Numbered from the stretch's first letter, positions 1 through 9,429 are shown. The stretch is DNA of 64,000 bases from Micrococcales bacterium 31B (GCA_022803075.1 JAFFTF010000001.1:160747-224746), one strand, 5' to 3'. Notes: a model not told the origin generated them from the sequence alone. Made by a program: numbers and translations.

Positions 1-465
1 GCCCCGGGCCGCAACATGATGTCGTGCGCGATTGTGCTGGCCGTCATGTGTCTGCCGATCATCACCGCCATTGCGCGCGAGGTGTTCCTGCAGACTCCCC
101 GCCTGCACGAAGAGGCGGCGCTCGCCCTGGGCGCAACGCGCTGGGAGGTCATTCGACTCTCGGTGCTGCCGTTCGGCCGGTCGGGCCTCGTGTCGGCCAC
201 GATGCTGGCCCTCGGCCGCGCCCTCGGCGAAACCATGGCCGTTGCCATGATCCTCTCGCCGGGCGTGCTGTACTCGCTCAACATTTTGCAGGCCGGCCAG
301 CAGCAGACCATCGCGGGCAATATTGCCCTGCAGTTCGCCGAGGCGAACACCATGGGCGTTTCGACGCTCATCACCACGGGTCTGGTGCTGTTCGTGATCA
401 CGCTCGTCATCAACATGGCGGCCCGCTGGATCGTAGCCCGCCGTTCTGAATTCTCGGGGGCTTAA
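1..465 (+). CDS. pstC: PstC, phosphate ABC transporter permease (3' part)
   Basis: This is the last 154 residues of PstC, one of the two membrane subunits of the high-affinity phosphate importer PstSCAB. The gene enters from the left edge, so its start is outside the window. Visible features are the cytoplasmic EAA loop that docks on the ATPase (EEAALALGATRWEV), a conserved GRALGETMAVAMI segment typical of Pst permeases, and a final membrane helix near the end (VSTLITTGLVLFVITLVI). It ends two bases before pstA, so the genes are one operon; pstS probably lies upstream. Identification rests on family motifs plus pstA and pstB behind it, and is secure. Confidence 0.95.
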   Translation, partial: APGRNMMSCAIVLAVMCLPIITAIAREVFLQTPRLHEEAALALGATRWEVIRLSVLPFGRSGLVSATMLALGRALGETMAVAMILSPGVLYSLNILQAGQQQTIAGNIALQFAEANTMGVSTLITTGLVLFVITLVINMAARWIVARRSEFSGA

Positions 466-467
466 CT

Positions 468-1583
468 ATGGCATTAGATACCGCGTCGCGCGCCGAGCAG
501 GACTTCCTCGACGTCATACCCTCCGAGCATCGGTTCCCCCGGTGGGTGCCGCTCGCCGCACTGGCGGCGTCGTTCGCCATCGCGTTCCTCGTGATGCTGT
601 CCACCGGTTCGGCGGGCAACATCGCGGGCACCGTGGTGCTCGGTGTCATCACCTACGGCGTGCTTTTCACGGTTGCCTCGCGCATCTACGAGGGCCCGCG
701 ATGGGCGAAGGACCGCCTCGCCACCACCCTCGTGGTGACGGCGTTCGGCCTCGCAATCGCTCCGCTCGTCAGCCTGCTGGTGACCACCATTTCTAACGGT
801 ATTCACCGTCTCAACGTCGACTTCTTGACGTACTCGATGAATGGCGTGTTCGGCGGTATGGACGCCGGCGGTGCCTATCACGCCATCATGGGCACGCTGC
901 TGATCACCCTCGGCGCGACCGTAATCTCGGTGCCGATCGGCATGTTCACGGCCATCTATCTCATCGAGTACGCGGGCAAATCGAAACTCGGATTCTGGGT
1001 GCGGTTCTTCGTGGACGTGATGACGGGCATCCCCTCCATCGTGGCGGGCCTCTTTGCCTACGCGATCTTTGCCCTGATCTTTGGCCCCGCCGTGCGCATG
1101 GGCCTGATCGGCTCGGTCGCCCTCGCGGTGCTCATGATCCCCACCGTGGTGCGTTCGAGCGAAGAGATGCTGAAACTGGTGCCCAACGAACTGCGCGAGG
1201 CCGCCTACGCCCTGGGCGTGCCGAAGTGGATCACCATCGTCAAGGTGGTGCTCCCCACGGCGCTCGCGGGCCTGGTCACGGGCGTGACCCTCGCCATCGC
1301 TCGCGTGATCGGCGAGACCGCTCCTCTGCTCGTGACGGTCGGTTTCATCTCGCAGATCAACCTCAACCTGTTTGACGGTCGCATGACCACGCTGCCCACG
1401 TTTGTGTACAACCAGTACACCGCGGGCATCGCGCCGTGCCGCGCCGGAGTCGAGAACTGCATCGCCACGATTAACTACGACCGGGCCTGGGCCGCGGCGC
1501 TGACGCTTATCATTGTCGTCATGCTGCTCAACATTGCTGCTCGGGTCATCGCGAAGGTGTTCTCACCCAAGGTCGGCCACTAA
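468..1583 (+). CDS. pstA: PstA, phosphate ABC transporter permease
   Basis: Second membrane subunit of the phosphate importer. The 371-residue protein has the EAA loop ([20 protein letters not shown], about residues 242-261) and the conserved [12 protein letters not shown] segment. Most PstA proteins are near 290-300 residues. This one has about 70 extra N-terminal residues that look like two additional membrane helices (about residues 24-42 and 48-67) before the usual first helix, so it may have eight spans. The ATG lies two bases after the pstC stop, with a G-rich stretch ahead as ribosome site. Its TAA overlaps a possible upstream ATG of pstB by one base. Function is secure; the N-terminal extension is unexplained. 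Confidence 0.95.
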   Translation: MALDTASRAEQDFLDVIPSEHRFPRWVPLAALAASFAIAFLVMLSTGSAGNIAGTVVLGVITYGVLFTVASRIYEGPRWAKDRLATTLVVTAFGLAIAPLVSLLVTTISNGIHRLNVDFLTYSMNGVFGGMDAGGAYHAIMGTLLITLGATVISVPIGMFTAIYLIEYAGKSKLGFWVRFFVDVMTGIPSIVAGLFAYAIFALIFGPAVRMGLIGSVALAVLMIPTVVRSSEEMLKLVPNELREAAYALGVPKWITIVKVVLPTALAGLVTGVTLAIARVIGETAPLLVTVGFISQINLNLFDGRMTTLPTFVYNQYTAGIAPCRAGVENCIATINYDRAWAAALTLIIVVMLLNIAARVIAKVFSPKVGH

Positions 1584-1636
1584 TGGCCGCCTCCCTGTCT
1601 TCCACCGATTTTCCCCCCAGCAAGGATTCCGTAGCC

Positions 1637-2416
1637 ATGGCACAGCGCATTGATGTCACCGATCTGAACATCTATTACGACAAGTTCCTTGCGGTGCAGG
1701 ACATCAACATGTCGATCGAACCCAAGAGCGTGACTGCCTTCATCGGCCCCTCGGGCTGCGGCAAATCGACGTTCCTGCGCACGCTGAACCGCATGCACGA
1801 GGTGATTCCCCGCGCCCGCGTCGAGGGCAAGGTGATCATGGACGGCCAGAACCTGTACCGTTCGGGCGTTGACCCCGTCTCGGTGCGCCGCAAGGTGGGC
1901 ATGGTGTTCCAGCGTCCCAACCCGTTCCCCACGATGAGCATTGCCGAGAACGTGCTCGCGGGTGTGCGCCTGAATAATAAGCGCATCTCGCGCAAGGACG
2001 CCGACGACCTCGTGGAGGCGTCGCTGACGGGCGCTAACCTGTGGAACGAAGTCAAGGACCGCCTCGACAAGCCCGGTCACGGCCTCTCGGGCGGCCAGCA
2101 GCAGCGACTGTGCATCGCGCGCGCTATCGCCGTGAAGCCCCAGGTGTTGCTCATGGACGAGCCGTGTTCCGCGCTCGACCCCATCTCGACCCTCGCGGTG
2201 GAAGACCTCATTGAGGAACTCAAGAACCAGTACACGATCGTGATCGTCACGCACAACATGCAGCAGGCCGCGCGTGTCTCGGACCGCACCGCGTTCTTCA
2301 ACATTGCGGGCACCGGTAAGCCCGGCCGCCTGATCGAGATGAACGATACCGTCACAATGTTCTCGAACCCGACCGAGAAGGCCACCGAAGACTACATCTC
2401 TGGTCGATTCGGTTAA
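1637..2416 (+). CDS. pstB: PstB, phosphate ABC transporter ATPase
   Basis: ATP-binding subunit that drives phosphate import. It has the Walker A motif GPSGCGKST, the ABC signature [14 protein letters not shown], and Walker B with D-loop ([13 protein letters not shown]), all in PstB-type form; the Cys after DEP is typical of the family. I place the start at the ATG at 1637, which gives 259 residues, the normal PstB length, and has AAGGA about 11 bases upstream. An in-frame ATG at 1583 overlapping the pstA stop would add 18 residues that do not look like PstB. A strong hairpin follows, so the operon ends here. No phoU follows directly. Confidence 0.96.
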   Translation: MAQRIDVTDLNIYYDKFLAVQDINMSIEPKSVTAFIGPSGCGKSTFLRTLNRMHEVIPRARVEGKVIMDGQNLYRSGVDPVSVRRKVGMVFQRPNPFPTMSIAENVLAGVRLNNKRISRKDADDLVEASLTGANLWNEVKDRLDKPGHGLSGGQQQRLCIARAIAVKPQVLLMDEPCSALDPISTLAVEDLIEELKNQYTIVIVTHNMQQAARVSDRTAFFNIAGTGKPGRLIEMNDTVTMFSNPTEKATEDYISGRFG

Positions 2417-2431
2417 GCCAACCCGTGTGTG

Positions 2432-2460
2432 AAGGCCGCCCCTTGGGGCGGCCTTTCTTG
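2432..2460 (+). terminator. Rho-independent terminator of the pst operon
   Basis: A perfect 11-base stem (AAGGCCGCCCC paired with GGGGCGGCCTT) with a two-base loop is followed by a short T-rich run (TTTCTT). It begins 15 bases after the pstB stop codon. Confidence 0.85.
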
Positions 2461-2785
2461 TTGGTGCCGAGGGGTTGCCTTGGCGGTAGGGGGCCGGACG
2501 CCGCGTGGCCCGCGGGCACCTCCCGGCAGGCCTCACCGGGGCGCGAATCCGAGGCTCTCAGGATTTTGACATGTTTGTGATCTGCCCCCACGAAAGTAGC
2601 CAGTGCTCATCGAAAAGCCGCAGGTCAAATAGTTGCGGCTGGACACCATAGGCAAATATCGCAGCTTCAATTGACTACTATCGCAGCACTTCAAGCTGCG
2701 CGGTCGGGCCGCTTACTTTACTTTTCAAGTAAGCGTTCTCGTTTCGGATGGGAGAGCCACTCCACAACGAAAGGTCACTTCCCTC
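2461..2785. other. Intergenic region between pstB and the broken binding-protein gene
   Basis: No gene is visible in these 325 bases. Two features stand out. TATCGCAGC occurs as a direct repeat at 2657 and 2679, around a TTGACT that could be a -35 element. A perfect 9-base inverted repeat lies at 2710-2735. These probably form the promoter/operator of the downstream binding-protein gene, which is now broken. Confidence 0.5.
2710..2735. promoter_or_regulatory. Perfect inverted repeat, candidate operator
   Basis: CGCTTACTT and AAGTAAGCG form perfect 9-base arms around an 8-base spacer, about 50 bases upstream of the start of the broken binding-protein gene. The position and symmetry suit a dimeric repressor site. 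There is no T-run, and it lies ahead of a gene rather than after one, so a terminator is less likely. The regulator is unknown. Confidence 0.45.
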
Positions 2786-4034
2786 ATGTCACTCGCTCGC
2801 CGCAAGCTGCTCTCGATGCCCGTCCTGCTGGGCTCCGCTGCCCCCCTCGTGCTCACCGGTTGCTCGGTCGGTGCAGCTGACAACTCGTCGGTTCCCGCCG
2901 CAGCACCCGCGACCACCGGCGCCACGCAGCAGGCGCTGCCGCTCGGCCCCGCCGCCGAAGGTAGCCACCGTTGGCCGAAGAGACCGCGCAGATGGAAGCC
3001 CTCTACCAGGAGGCCATGGCCGCCGGCGGTAAGGTGACCGTCTGGGCCGACGGCGACGCCGCCAGCCGTCAGGACGCCGTCGTCGCGGCCTTCGAGCAGC
3101 GGTTCCCCGAGATCGAACTCAACCTCGTCGTCGACCTCTCGAAGTTCCACAACCTGCGCATCGAAGACGCCCTCGCGGGCGAGCTCGAACTGCCCGACGT
3201 GGCCCAGCTGCAGACCACGTTCGACTACGACCGCTGAAGCGACCAGGGCGTGCTGCTGCCGCTGACCCCCGAGGGCCTCGACGACCAAAAGGTCGGCTAC
3301 GCGCACCCCGAGGGCAACTACGTCACCTCGCTGGTCTACTCGTTCCGCCCCACGTTCGCCGCCGCAAGCTCAGCGAAGCGCCCACGTCGTACCTCGACTT
3401 TCTGAAGCCCGAGTACGCCGACGGCAAGCTCGCCCTCACCTACCCCCACGACGACGACGGAGTGCTGTACGTCTACGACAAGCTGCGCCAAAAGCACGGC
3501 CAGCAGTTCCTCGAGCAGCTGCGCGACCAAAACCCCGAATGGATCCGCGGCACCGCCGTTCCCACGTTCATGGTCGGCGCCGAGAACACCGAAACCCTCG
3601 GCAACCTGACGGGCTCGCCCGTTGCCGACAAGGCCACGGCGTTCATCCCCTCGGGCGACGACACGTTCGTCAGCCGGAACCAGCGCGCGGCCGTCTTCAA
3701 GGAGTCGCCGAACACGTCCGCGGGCGAACTCTACATCGCGTGGGTGACGTCGAAGGAGTTCCAGTCCACGATGACCGGCTGGAACACCCGCACCGACCTG
3801 GCGCCGGGTTCGGGCCTGCCCGAGTTGAGCGAGATTCCCGGCACCGACCCGGTCGACTTCATCAACTGGATGGCGGACCGCGAAAACGTCGCCACGGTGC
3901 GCGACGAAATGGCCGCGATCTTCGGCCCCGTCGAGGGCGAATCGCCGCTGCTCGACCCCGCGCAGCTCGAGTTCCTGCAGATCGACCCGGCGCGCGCCAT
4001 CGCCGAGCCCGAGCCCACGGACCCCATTCTCTAG
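2786..4034 (+). pseudogene. Broken extracellular solute-binding lipoprotein (iron-type/family 1)
   Basis: The reading frame of an ABC-transporter binding lipoprotein runs through this stretch but is interrupted at least three times. It opens with an RRKLL motif and lipobox LTGC (frame starting 2786). The frame shifts near 2963-2975, where two extra bases seem present. It continues with GGKVTVWADGDAASRQDAVV to a TGA at 3235 where the sequence context expects Trp. It then continues in frame to about 3360, shifts again (one base apparently missing), and finishes in a third frame with WIRGTAVPTF and the C-terminus. The joined protein would be about 415 residues and resembles binding proteins of the Fe3+/extracellular solute-binding family 1 class. 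No permease or ATPase gene follows. Either the gene has decayed, or this part of the assembly has clustered errors. Confidence 0.8.
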
Positions 4035-4104
4035 TGAGCCCCGGTCCGGCTTGCGCCGGTCTCAAGCGACACGAGATCCGCTGATTCTTGCGGACGCCCC
4101 CGTG

Positions 4105-4142
4105 CCCCGCTGGTAGGTCTGCCAACCTGCCAGCGGGGTTTC
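4105..4142 (+). terminator. Terminator after the broken binding-protein gene
   Basis: An 11-base stem (CCCCGCTGGTA with TGCCAGCGGGG, one G-T pair) around a 12-base loop is followed by TTT. It lies between the broken gene and the lacI-type gene. Confidence 0.75.
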
Positions 4143-4234
4143 GTGCGTCCGGGCCCAAGGCGCGGCCCGTCGTCACGGTCTGTAGTATCGACCTGACGTG
4201 CCCGCCGCGGCGGCGGGCGAGGCGAAAGGGAGCG

Positions 4235-5224
4235 ATGCAGTCAGGACGCAGGCCGTCGATGCACGATGTGGCGCGAGAGGCGGGGGTCTCGTACCAGACC
4301 GTCTCGCGCGTGCTCAACGAGCCCGACCTCGTGAGGGCCACGACGCGCGAGCGCGTGCAGGCGGCCATCGACGAGCTGGGCTTTCATCGCAACCTCAACG
4401 CTCGCGCGCTAAAGACCGCCAAGAGCTCGCTAATCGGATTGATTCACACGGGGTCGAGCGCGTTCGGCCCTGCGTCGATCGTGAATGCGATAGGGCGCGC
4501 GGCCCAGACGGCGCACCTCTCGACGCTCACGACCATCCTCGACGCGGAGCATCCGGAGCGCGCCGCGACAAGCCTTAGATTTCTCGCGGAACACATGGTG
4601 CAGGGCATCGCAGTGGTGTCGGCCCAGGAGTGGATCGCGGAGGCTATCGCCCAACACATCGGCGGGCTGCCCGTGCTGTTCGTGACCGCCGATACCTCGG
4701 TGCGGGTGCCGCAACGACATGCGACGGTGGACCAGGCGCGGGGGATGGAACTGCTGGTTGAGCACCTCCGGGAGCGCGGCAGGCGGCGCATCGCGCACAT
4801 CGCGGGGCCGGGGGATTGGTTCGACGCGCGCGTGCGCGAGGCGGAGTGGCGGCGGCTCGTAAGCCCCGAGGAACGCGAGATGCTCGTGCGGGGTTCGTGG
4901 TCGGCGGACGACGGGTTCGCCGCGATGCAGCAGGTGCTCGCGCACTTCGAGGTGGACGCCGTGGTGGCCGCGAATGACGCGATGGCGCTGGGCGCCGTGC
5001 GGGCGCTGCAGGCGGCCGGCCTGTCGGTGCCCGGGGATGTCGCGGTGGTCGGGTTCGATGACGTGCCGGGTGCTGCCTACTTTGCTCCGGGGCTGACGAC
5101 GATCCGCCAGCCGTTTGAGGAACTCGGCGCGGCGGTGGTGGCGGCCCTGGCGGGGGAGGCGGGCGATTCGGGGCACGCGATTGCTCCGATTGCGCCGCAC
5201 CTGGTGGTACGGGCGTCCTCGTAG
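4235..5224 (+). CDS. LacI-family repressor, probable regulator of araBDA
   Basis: A 329-residue LacI-type transcription factor. The N-terminal helix-turn-helix is SMHDVAREAGVSYQTVSRVL, followed by the hinge helix (NLNARALKTAKS) and a periplasmic-binding-protein-like sensor domain (AVVAANDAMALGAVRALQAA, VAVVGFDDVPGA). I chose the ATG at 4235 because GAAAGGGA lies directly upstream and the helix-turn-helix begins within ten residues, as is usual; the open frame extends further up without family resemblance. It sits immediately before araBDA, and two LacI-type palindromes lie between its stop and araB, so it most likely represses araBDA and releases it on arabinose or a derivative. The role is inferred from context. 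Confidence 0.88.
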   Translation: MQSGRRPSMHDVAREAGVSYQTVSRVLNEPDLVRATTRERVQAAIDELGFHRNLNARALKTAKSSLIGLIHTGSSAFGPASIVNAIGRAAQTAHLSTLTTILDAEHPERAATSLRFLAEHMVQGIAVVSAQEWIAEAIAQHIGGLPVLFVTADTSVRVPQRHATVDQARGMELLVEHLRERGRRRIAHIAGPGDWFDARVREAEWRRLVSPEEREMLVRGSWSADDGFAAMQQVLAHFEVDAVVAANDAMALGAVRALQAAGLSVPGDVAVVGFDDVPGAAYFAPGLTTIRQPFEELGAAVVAALAGEAGDSGHAIAPIAPHLVVRASS

Positions 5225-5264
5225 CGCGGCGCGGAAAAGCCGCGGAAAATTGTCGCGGCGATGC

Positions 5265-5294
5265 TTGACAGTGAATTATGTGAACGTTTACATT
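5265..5294 (+). promoter_or_regulatory. Predicted promoter of araBDA
   Basis: A consensus -35 box TTGACA (5265-5270) and a -10-like TACATT (5289-5294) are separated by 18 bases. The -10 box lies inside the first operator palindrome, so a bound repressor would block RNA polymerase. Confidence 0.65.
5279..5292. promoter_or_regulatory. Operator 1 of araBDA (LacI-type palindrome)
   Basis: TGTGAACGTTTACA is an inverted repeat with an AACGTT core and a single mismatched pair between its arms. It overlaps the spacer and -10 region of the predicted promoter. Confidence 0.7.
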
Positions 5295-5310
5295 TGAGCC
5301 CAAGCAAGAA

Positions 5311-5324
5311 TGTGAACGTTGACA
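5311..5324. promoter_or_regulatory. Operator 2 of araBDA (LacI-type palindrome)
   Basis: TGTGAACGTTGACA repeats operator 1 with one change. The centres of the two sites are 32 bases apart, about three helical turns, so two dimers could bind on the same DNA face. It lies in the predicted leader between the promoter and the araB ribosome site. Confidence 0.7.
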
Positions 5325-5350
5325 TTGAAGTCAGCTTTAGAGGAGGCATC

Positions 5351-7078
5351 GTGGCCGAACCAGCCGAAAGCTACGTCATCGGCGTCGATTACGGCACCCT
5401 GTCGGGCCGAGCCGTCGTCGTGCGCGTCGCCGATGGGGCAGAGCTCGCGAGCGCCGTACACCCCTACGCGCATGCGGTGATGTCCCAGACGCTCACGGCC
5501 GGCGACCACCAGGCGCTACCCCCCGAATGGGCCCTGCAAAACCCGGGCGACTATGTGGATGTGCTACGCCACGCCATACCCGAGGCGTTGCGCGCGGCGG
5601 GCATCGACCCCGCCCACGTCATCGGCGTCGGCACCGACTTCACCGCCTGCACCATGGTCCCCACCACCGCCGACGGCACGCCCCTGTGCGACCTGCCCGA
5701 GTACGCGGCTCGCCCCCACGCCTACGTCAAGCTGTGGCGCCACCACGCCGCTCAGGGCCAGGCAGACCGCATCAACGAGCTCGCCCACTCCCGCCGCGAA
5801 CCGTGGGTGGCCCGCTATGGCGGCCTCATCTCCAGCGAATGGGAGTTCGCCAAGGGCCTCCAGTTGCTCGAAGAAGACCCCGAACTCTACGGCGTCATGC
5901 GCCACTGGGTCGAAGCCGCCGACTGGATCGTCTGGCAACTCACGGGCACCTACGTGCGCAACGCGTGCACCGCGGGCTACAAGGGCATACTGCAAGACGG
6001 CGCCTACCCCTCCCCCGAGTTCTGCGCGGCCCTCAACCCCGAGTTCGAAACCTTCGTCGCCGACAAGCTGGCACACCCCATCGGCCAGCTCGCCGCCCCC
6101 GCCGGAACCCTGAGTGCCGAGGCCGCCGCCTGGACCGGCCTGCCCGAGGGCATCACCGTCGCGGTCGGCAACGTCGACGCCCACGTCACCGTGCCCGCCG
6201 CGAACGCGGTGCAACCCGGCTCGCTCGTCGCGATCATGGGCACCTCCACGTGCCACGTCATGAACGGCGAGATCCTCGCCGAGGTACCCGGCATGTGCGG
6301 GGTCGTCGACGGCGGCATCACGAGCGGCCTCTGGGGCTACGAGGCCGGCCAGAGCGGAGTGGGCGACATCTTCGGCTGGTTCGTCGACACGAGCGTGCCC
6401 CCCGAGTACGCCGTCGCCGCCGCCGAGCGAGGGCTGGGCCTGCACGAATACCTGACCACCCTCGCGTCCGAGCAGGCCATCGGCGAGCACGGGCTGATCG
6501 CCCTCGACTGGCATTCGGGCAACCGCTCGGTGCTCGTCGACCACGACCTCTCGGGCCTGATCATCGGCCAGACGCTCGCCACGAAGCCCGAAGACCAATA
6601 CCGCGCCCTGCTCGAAGCCACGGCGTTCGGCACGCGCCGCATCATCGAGGAGTTCCGCGCCTCGGGAGTGCCCGTGCGCGAATTCGTCGTGGCCGGCGGC
6701 CTGCTCAAAAACGCCCTGCTCATGCAGATTTACGCCGACGTCACGGGCCTGCCACTCTCGACCATCACCTCGGAGCAGGGCCCCGCGCTGGGCTCGGCGA
6801 TCCATGCGGCAGTCGCCGCGGGAGCCTACCCCGACATCGTGGCCGCGAGCGCGGCCATGGGCGGACGCACGGTGGGCGCGTACCAGCCGATTCCCGAGAA
6901 CGTGGCGCGCTACGACGCGCTTTACGCCGAGTACCTGACCCTGCACGATTACTTTGGGCGCGGCGGCAACGAGGTCATGCATCGGCTGAAGGCCCTGCGC
7001 GCCGAGGCGCGCGCGAGCCGCACGGGCGCCGCCCCCGCCCGGCCCGCCCCCGCCACCCAGGAGGCCATCCATGCCTAA
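5351..7078 (+). CDS. araB: Ribulokinase
   Basis: Phosphorylates L-ribulose to L-ribulose-5-phosphate, the second step of L-arabinose catabolism. The 575-residue FGGY-family kinase shows the N-terminal nucleotide/sugar fold (IGVDYGTLSGRAVVVRV), the ribulokinase signature GVGTDFTACTMVP, and the C-terminal FGGY domain (VAGGLLKNALLMQIYADV and TSEQGPALGSAIHAA). The start is the GTG at 5351, preceded by AGGAGG with four bases between. The open frame reaches back to 5261 but would run through the operators. Its stop overlaps the araD start by eight bases. The operon is behind the two-operator promoter. Length and motifs are normal. Confidence 0.95.
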   Translation: MAEPAESYVIGVDYGTLSGRAVVVRVADGAELASAVHPYAHAVMSQTLTAGDHQALPPEWALQNPGDYVDVLRHAIPEALRAAGIDPAHVIGVGTDFTACTMVPTTADGTPLCDLPEYAARPHAYVKLWRHHAAQGQADRINELAHSRREPWVARYGGLISSEWEFAKGLQLLEEDPELYGVMRHWVEAADWIVWQLTGTYVRNACTAGYKGILQDGAYPSPEFCAALNPEFETFVADKLAHPIGQLAAPAGTLSAEAAAWTGLPEGITVAVGNVDAHVTVPAANAVQPGSLVAIMGTSTCHVMNGEILAEVPGMCGVVDGGITSGLWGYEAGQSGVGDIFGWFVDTSVPPEYAVAAAERGLGLHEYLTTLASEQAIGEHGLIALDWHSGNRSVLVDHDLSGLIIGQTLATKPEDQYRALLEATAFGTRRIIEEFRASGVPVREFVVAGGLLKNALLMQIYADVTGLPLSTITSEQGPALGSAIHAAVAAGAYPDIVAASAAMGGRTVGAYQPIPENVARYDALYAEYLTLHDYFGRGGNEVMHRLKALRAEARASRTGAAPARPAPATQEAIHA

Positions 7079-7868
7079 CAACCTCACGGCCGGCCCCGCC
7101 GCCGAAACTGCCACCGAAACCGCTACCGAGGTACCCAACGCGGCGGCCAAGGCCAGCCCGGCCCCGCGGCGCGTCCTCGCCGAACTGCCCGACGCCACCC
7201 AGGCGGCCGTGCGGGCCACGCGCGAGAACGTGGCGGCCCTGCACGCCGAGCTGCCGCGCTGGGGCCTCGTAGTGTGGACGGCGGGAAACGTCTCGGAGCG
7301 CGTGCCCGGCACCGACCTGTTCGTCATTAAACCGTCGGGGGTCTCCTACGATGACCTCGCGGCCGACGCGATGGTCGTGTGCGACCTCGACGGCGCGAAG
7401 ATCGACGACGGCACCCCCGAGAGTCTCACCCCGAGCTCCGACACGGCCGCGCACGCCTACGTGTACCGCCATCTCGAGCACGTCGGCGGCGTCGTGCACA
7501 CGCACTCCACCTACGCGACCGCGTGGGCCGCGCGCGGCGAGGCGATCCCGTGCGTGCTCACCATGATGGGCGACGAGTTCGGCGGTGAGATTCCCGTCGG
7601 CCCCTTCGCGTTGATCGGCGACGACTCGATCGGCCAGGGCATCGTCGAGACCCTGCGGGGCTCACGCTCACCGGCCGTGCTCATGCAAAACCACGGCCCG
7701 TTCACGATCGGCCGCGATGCGCGCGCCGCCGTCAAGGCCGCCGTCATGTGCGAGGAGGTCGCCCGCACCGTGCACATCTCGCGCCAACTGGGCGAGCCCC
7801 TCGCGATACCCGCAGCGCAGATCGACAGCCTGTACGAGCGCTACACAAACGTTTACGGCCAGCACTAA
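7071..7868 (+). CDS. araD: L-ribulose-5-phosphate 4-epimerase
   Basis: Converts L-ribulose-5-phosphate to D-xylulose-5-phosphate, feeding arabinose carbon into the pentose phosphate pathway. A class II aldolase-fold metal enzyme of 265 residues. Motifs include WTAGNVSER, KPSGVSYDDL and VVHTHSTYATAW. Expected zinc ligands are present: Asp124, His143, His145 and His208 (in QNHGPF), spaced as in E. coli Asp76, His95, His97 and His171. The first 35 or so residues are an Ala/Thr-rich extension not found in standard AraD; an internal start is possible but has no better ribosome site than GGAGG at 7059. Start overlaps the araB stop, suggesting coupled translation. Confidence 0.95.
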   Translation: MPNNLTAGPAAETATETATEVPNAAAKASPAPRRVLAELPDATQAAVRATRENVAALHAELPRWGLVVWTAGNVSERVPGTDLFVIKPSGVSYDDLAADAMVVCDLDGAKIDDGTPESLTPSSDTAAHAYVYRHLEHVGGVVHTHSTYATAWAARGEAIPCVLTMMGDEFGGEIPVGPFALIGDDSIGQGIVETLRGSRSPAVLMQNHGPFTIGRDARAAVKAAVMCEEVARTVHISRQLGEPLAIPAAQIDSLYERYTNVYGQH

Positions 7869-7895
7869 CCCGCCCCGCAACCACAAGGACCTCAT

Positions 7896-9404
7896 ATGCA
7901 GAACCCCTACGCCAGCAGTTACGTCTGGTTTCTCACCGGCAGCCAAGACCTCTACGGCCCCGAGGTGCTCGACCAGGTGGCACAGAACTCGGCCGAGATC
8001 GTGGCCGCGCTCAATGCGAGCGGCGACCTCGCCGCCGAGGTCGTCGCCCAGCCCACGCTGAAAGACCGCGACGCCATTCGCCGCACCATGCTCGCCGCGA
8101 ACGCCGACGAGAACTGCCTCGGCGTGATCGTCTGGATGCACACGTTCTCGCCCGCAAAGATGTGGATTCAGGGCCTCAACGCGCTCGACAAGCCCATGCT
8201 GCACCTGCACACGCAGGCGAACGTGGGGATCCCGTGGGAGTCCATCGACATGGACTTCATGAACCTCAACCAGGCCGCGCACGGCGACCGCGAGTTCGCC
8301 TACATGGCCACGCGGCTCGGCACCAAGCGCGCCGTCGTGGTCGGCCACGTGAGCGACGCCCGCGTGCGCCGCGAGATCGACGACTGGGTGCGCGTCGCCG
8401 CGGGCCGCGCCGCCCTGCGCTCGATGCGCCTCGCGCGCTTCGGCGACAACATGCGCAACGTGGCCGTCACCGAGGGCGACAAGACGGAGGCCGAGGCGGT
8501 ATTCGGGGTCAGCGTCAACACGTGGGGCGTCAACGAACTGGTCGAGGTTGTCGACGCGGTCTCGGACGCCGCGGTGGGCGCGCTGGTTGCCGAGTACGAG
8601 ACCCTCTACGACGTGGTGCCCGAGCTGCGCCGCGGGGGAGATCGCCACGAATCGCTGCGCTACGGGGCGCGCCTCGAACTGGGCCTGCGCGCCTTCTTGG
8701 AAGGCGGCGGATTCACGGCCTTCACCACCAACTTTGAAGACCTCGGTGGGCTGCGCCAGTTGCCGGGCCTCGCGGTGCAGCGACTTATGGCGGACGGCTA
8801 CGGGTTCGGCGCCGAGGGCGACTGGAAAACCGCCGTGCTGGTGCGCGCCGCCAAGGTGATGGGCTTCGGCCGCCCCGGCGGCGCGAGCCTCATGGAGGAC
8901 TACACCTACCATCTCGACCCCGGCAACGAACTGATTCTCGGTGCCCACATGCTCGAGGTCTGCCCCACCCTGTCGAGCGCCAAGGCCCGCCTCGAGATCC
9001 ACCCCCTCGGTATCGGCGACCGCGAAGACCCCGTGCGTCTCGTGTTCACGGCCGACCCCGGCCCCGCCGTGGTCGTGTCGCTCGCCGACATGGGCGACCG
9101 CTTCCGCCTCACGGCCAACACCGTCACCAACGTCGACCTGCCCCACGACATGCCGCGGCTGCCAGTGGGTCGGGCCCTCTGGGCGTCCGAACCCGACTTC
9201 GCGACGGCCACGACCTGCTGGCTGCTCGCGGGCGGCGCGCACCACACGTGCATGTCGACCAACGTCTCGATCGACATGTGGCGGGCGCTTGCGGACGCCA
9301 CGGGCGTCGAGTTGGCCGAGATTGGCCCCGATACCAGCGTGGCCGGGTTCCGCCGCGAGCTGCGGGCGAGCGCCGCGTATCACCGTTTCGTGACGAATTT
9401 TTAA
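7896..9404 (+). CDS. araA: L-arabinose isomerase
   Basis: Converts L-arabinose to L-ribulose, the first catabolic step. The protein has 502 residues, against 500 for E. coli AraA. The catalytic and metal residues line up one position later: Glu307 ([11 protein letters not shown]), Glu334 ([10 protein letters not shown]), His351 ([10 protein letters not shown]) and His450 ([11 protein letters not shown]). The N-terminus [12 protein letters not shown] and the [11 protein letters not shown] motif are also typical. AAGGA lies 8-9 bases before the ATG. The gap from araD is 27 bases, so it belongs to the same operon. A hairpin follows and may separate it from the transporter genes. Confidence 0.97.
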   Translation: MQNPYASSYVWFLTGSQDLYGPEVLDQVAQNSAEIVAALNASGDLAAEVVAQPTLKDRDAIRRTMLAANADENCLGVIVWMHTFSPAKMWIQGLNALDKPMLHLHTQANVGIPWESIDMDFMNLNQAAHGDREFAYMATRLGTKRAVVVGHVSDARVRREIDDWVRVAAGRAALRSMRLARFGDNMRNVAVTEGDKTEAEAVFGVSVNTWGVNELVEVVDAVSDAAVGALVAEYETLYDVVPELRRGGDRHESLRYGARLELGLRAFLEGGGFTAFTTNFEDLGGLRQLPGLAVQRLMADGYGFGAEGDWKTAVLVRAAKVMGFGRPGGASLMEDYTYHLDPGNELILGAHMLEVCPTLSSAKARLEIHPLGIGDREDPVRLVFTADPGPAVVVSLADMGDRFRLTANTVTNVDLPHDMPRLPVGRALWASEPDFATATTCWLLAGGAHHTCMSTNVSIDMWRALADATGVELAEIGPDTSVAGFRRELRASAAYHRFVTNF

Positions 9405-9429
9405 GGTAAGCCGTCGCGATCACCAGACT

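Noticed and set aside
1580-2536. Long open frame opposite pstB
   Set aside because: It is the mirror of a well-supported gene in high-GC DNA. The amino acid make-up is His/Arg/Gly-rich and no family is recognisable.
5564-7327. 587-codon open frame opposite araB/araD
   Set aside because: Typical antisense shadow. The forward strand carries complete araB and araD with catalytic residues and ribosome sites.
7668-9383. 571-codon open frame opposite araA
   Set aside because: Antisense shadow of araA; no start signal or protein motif.
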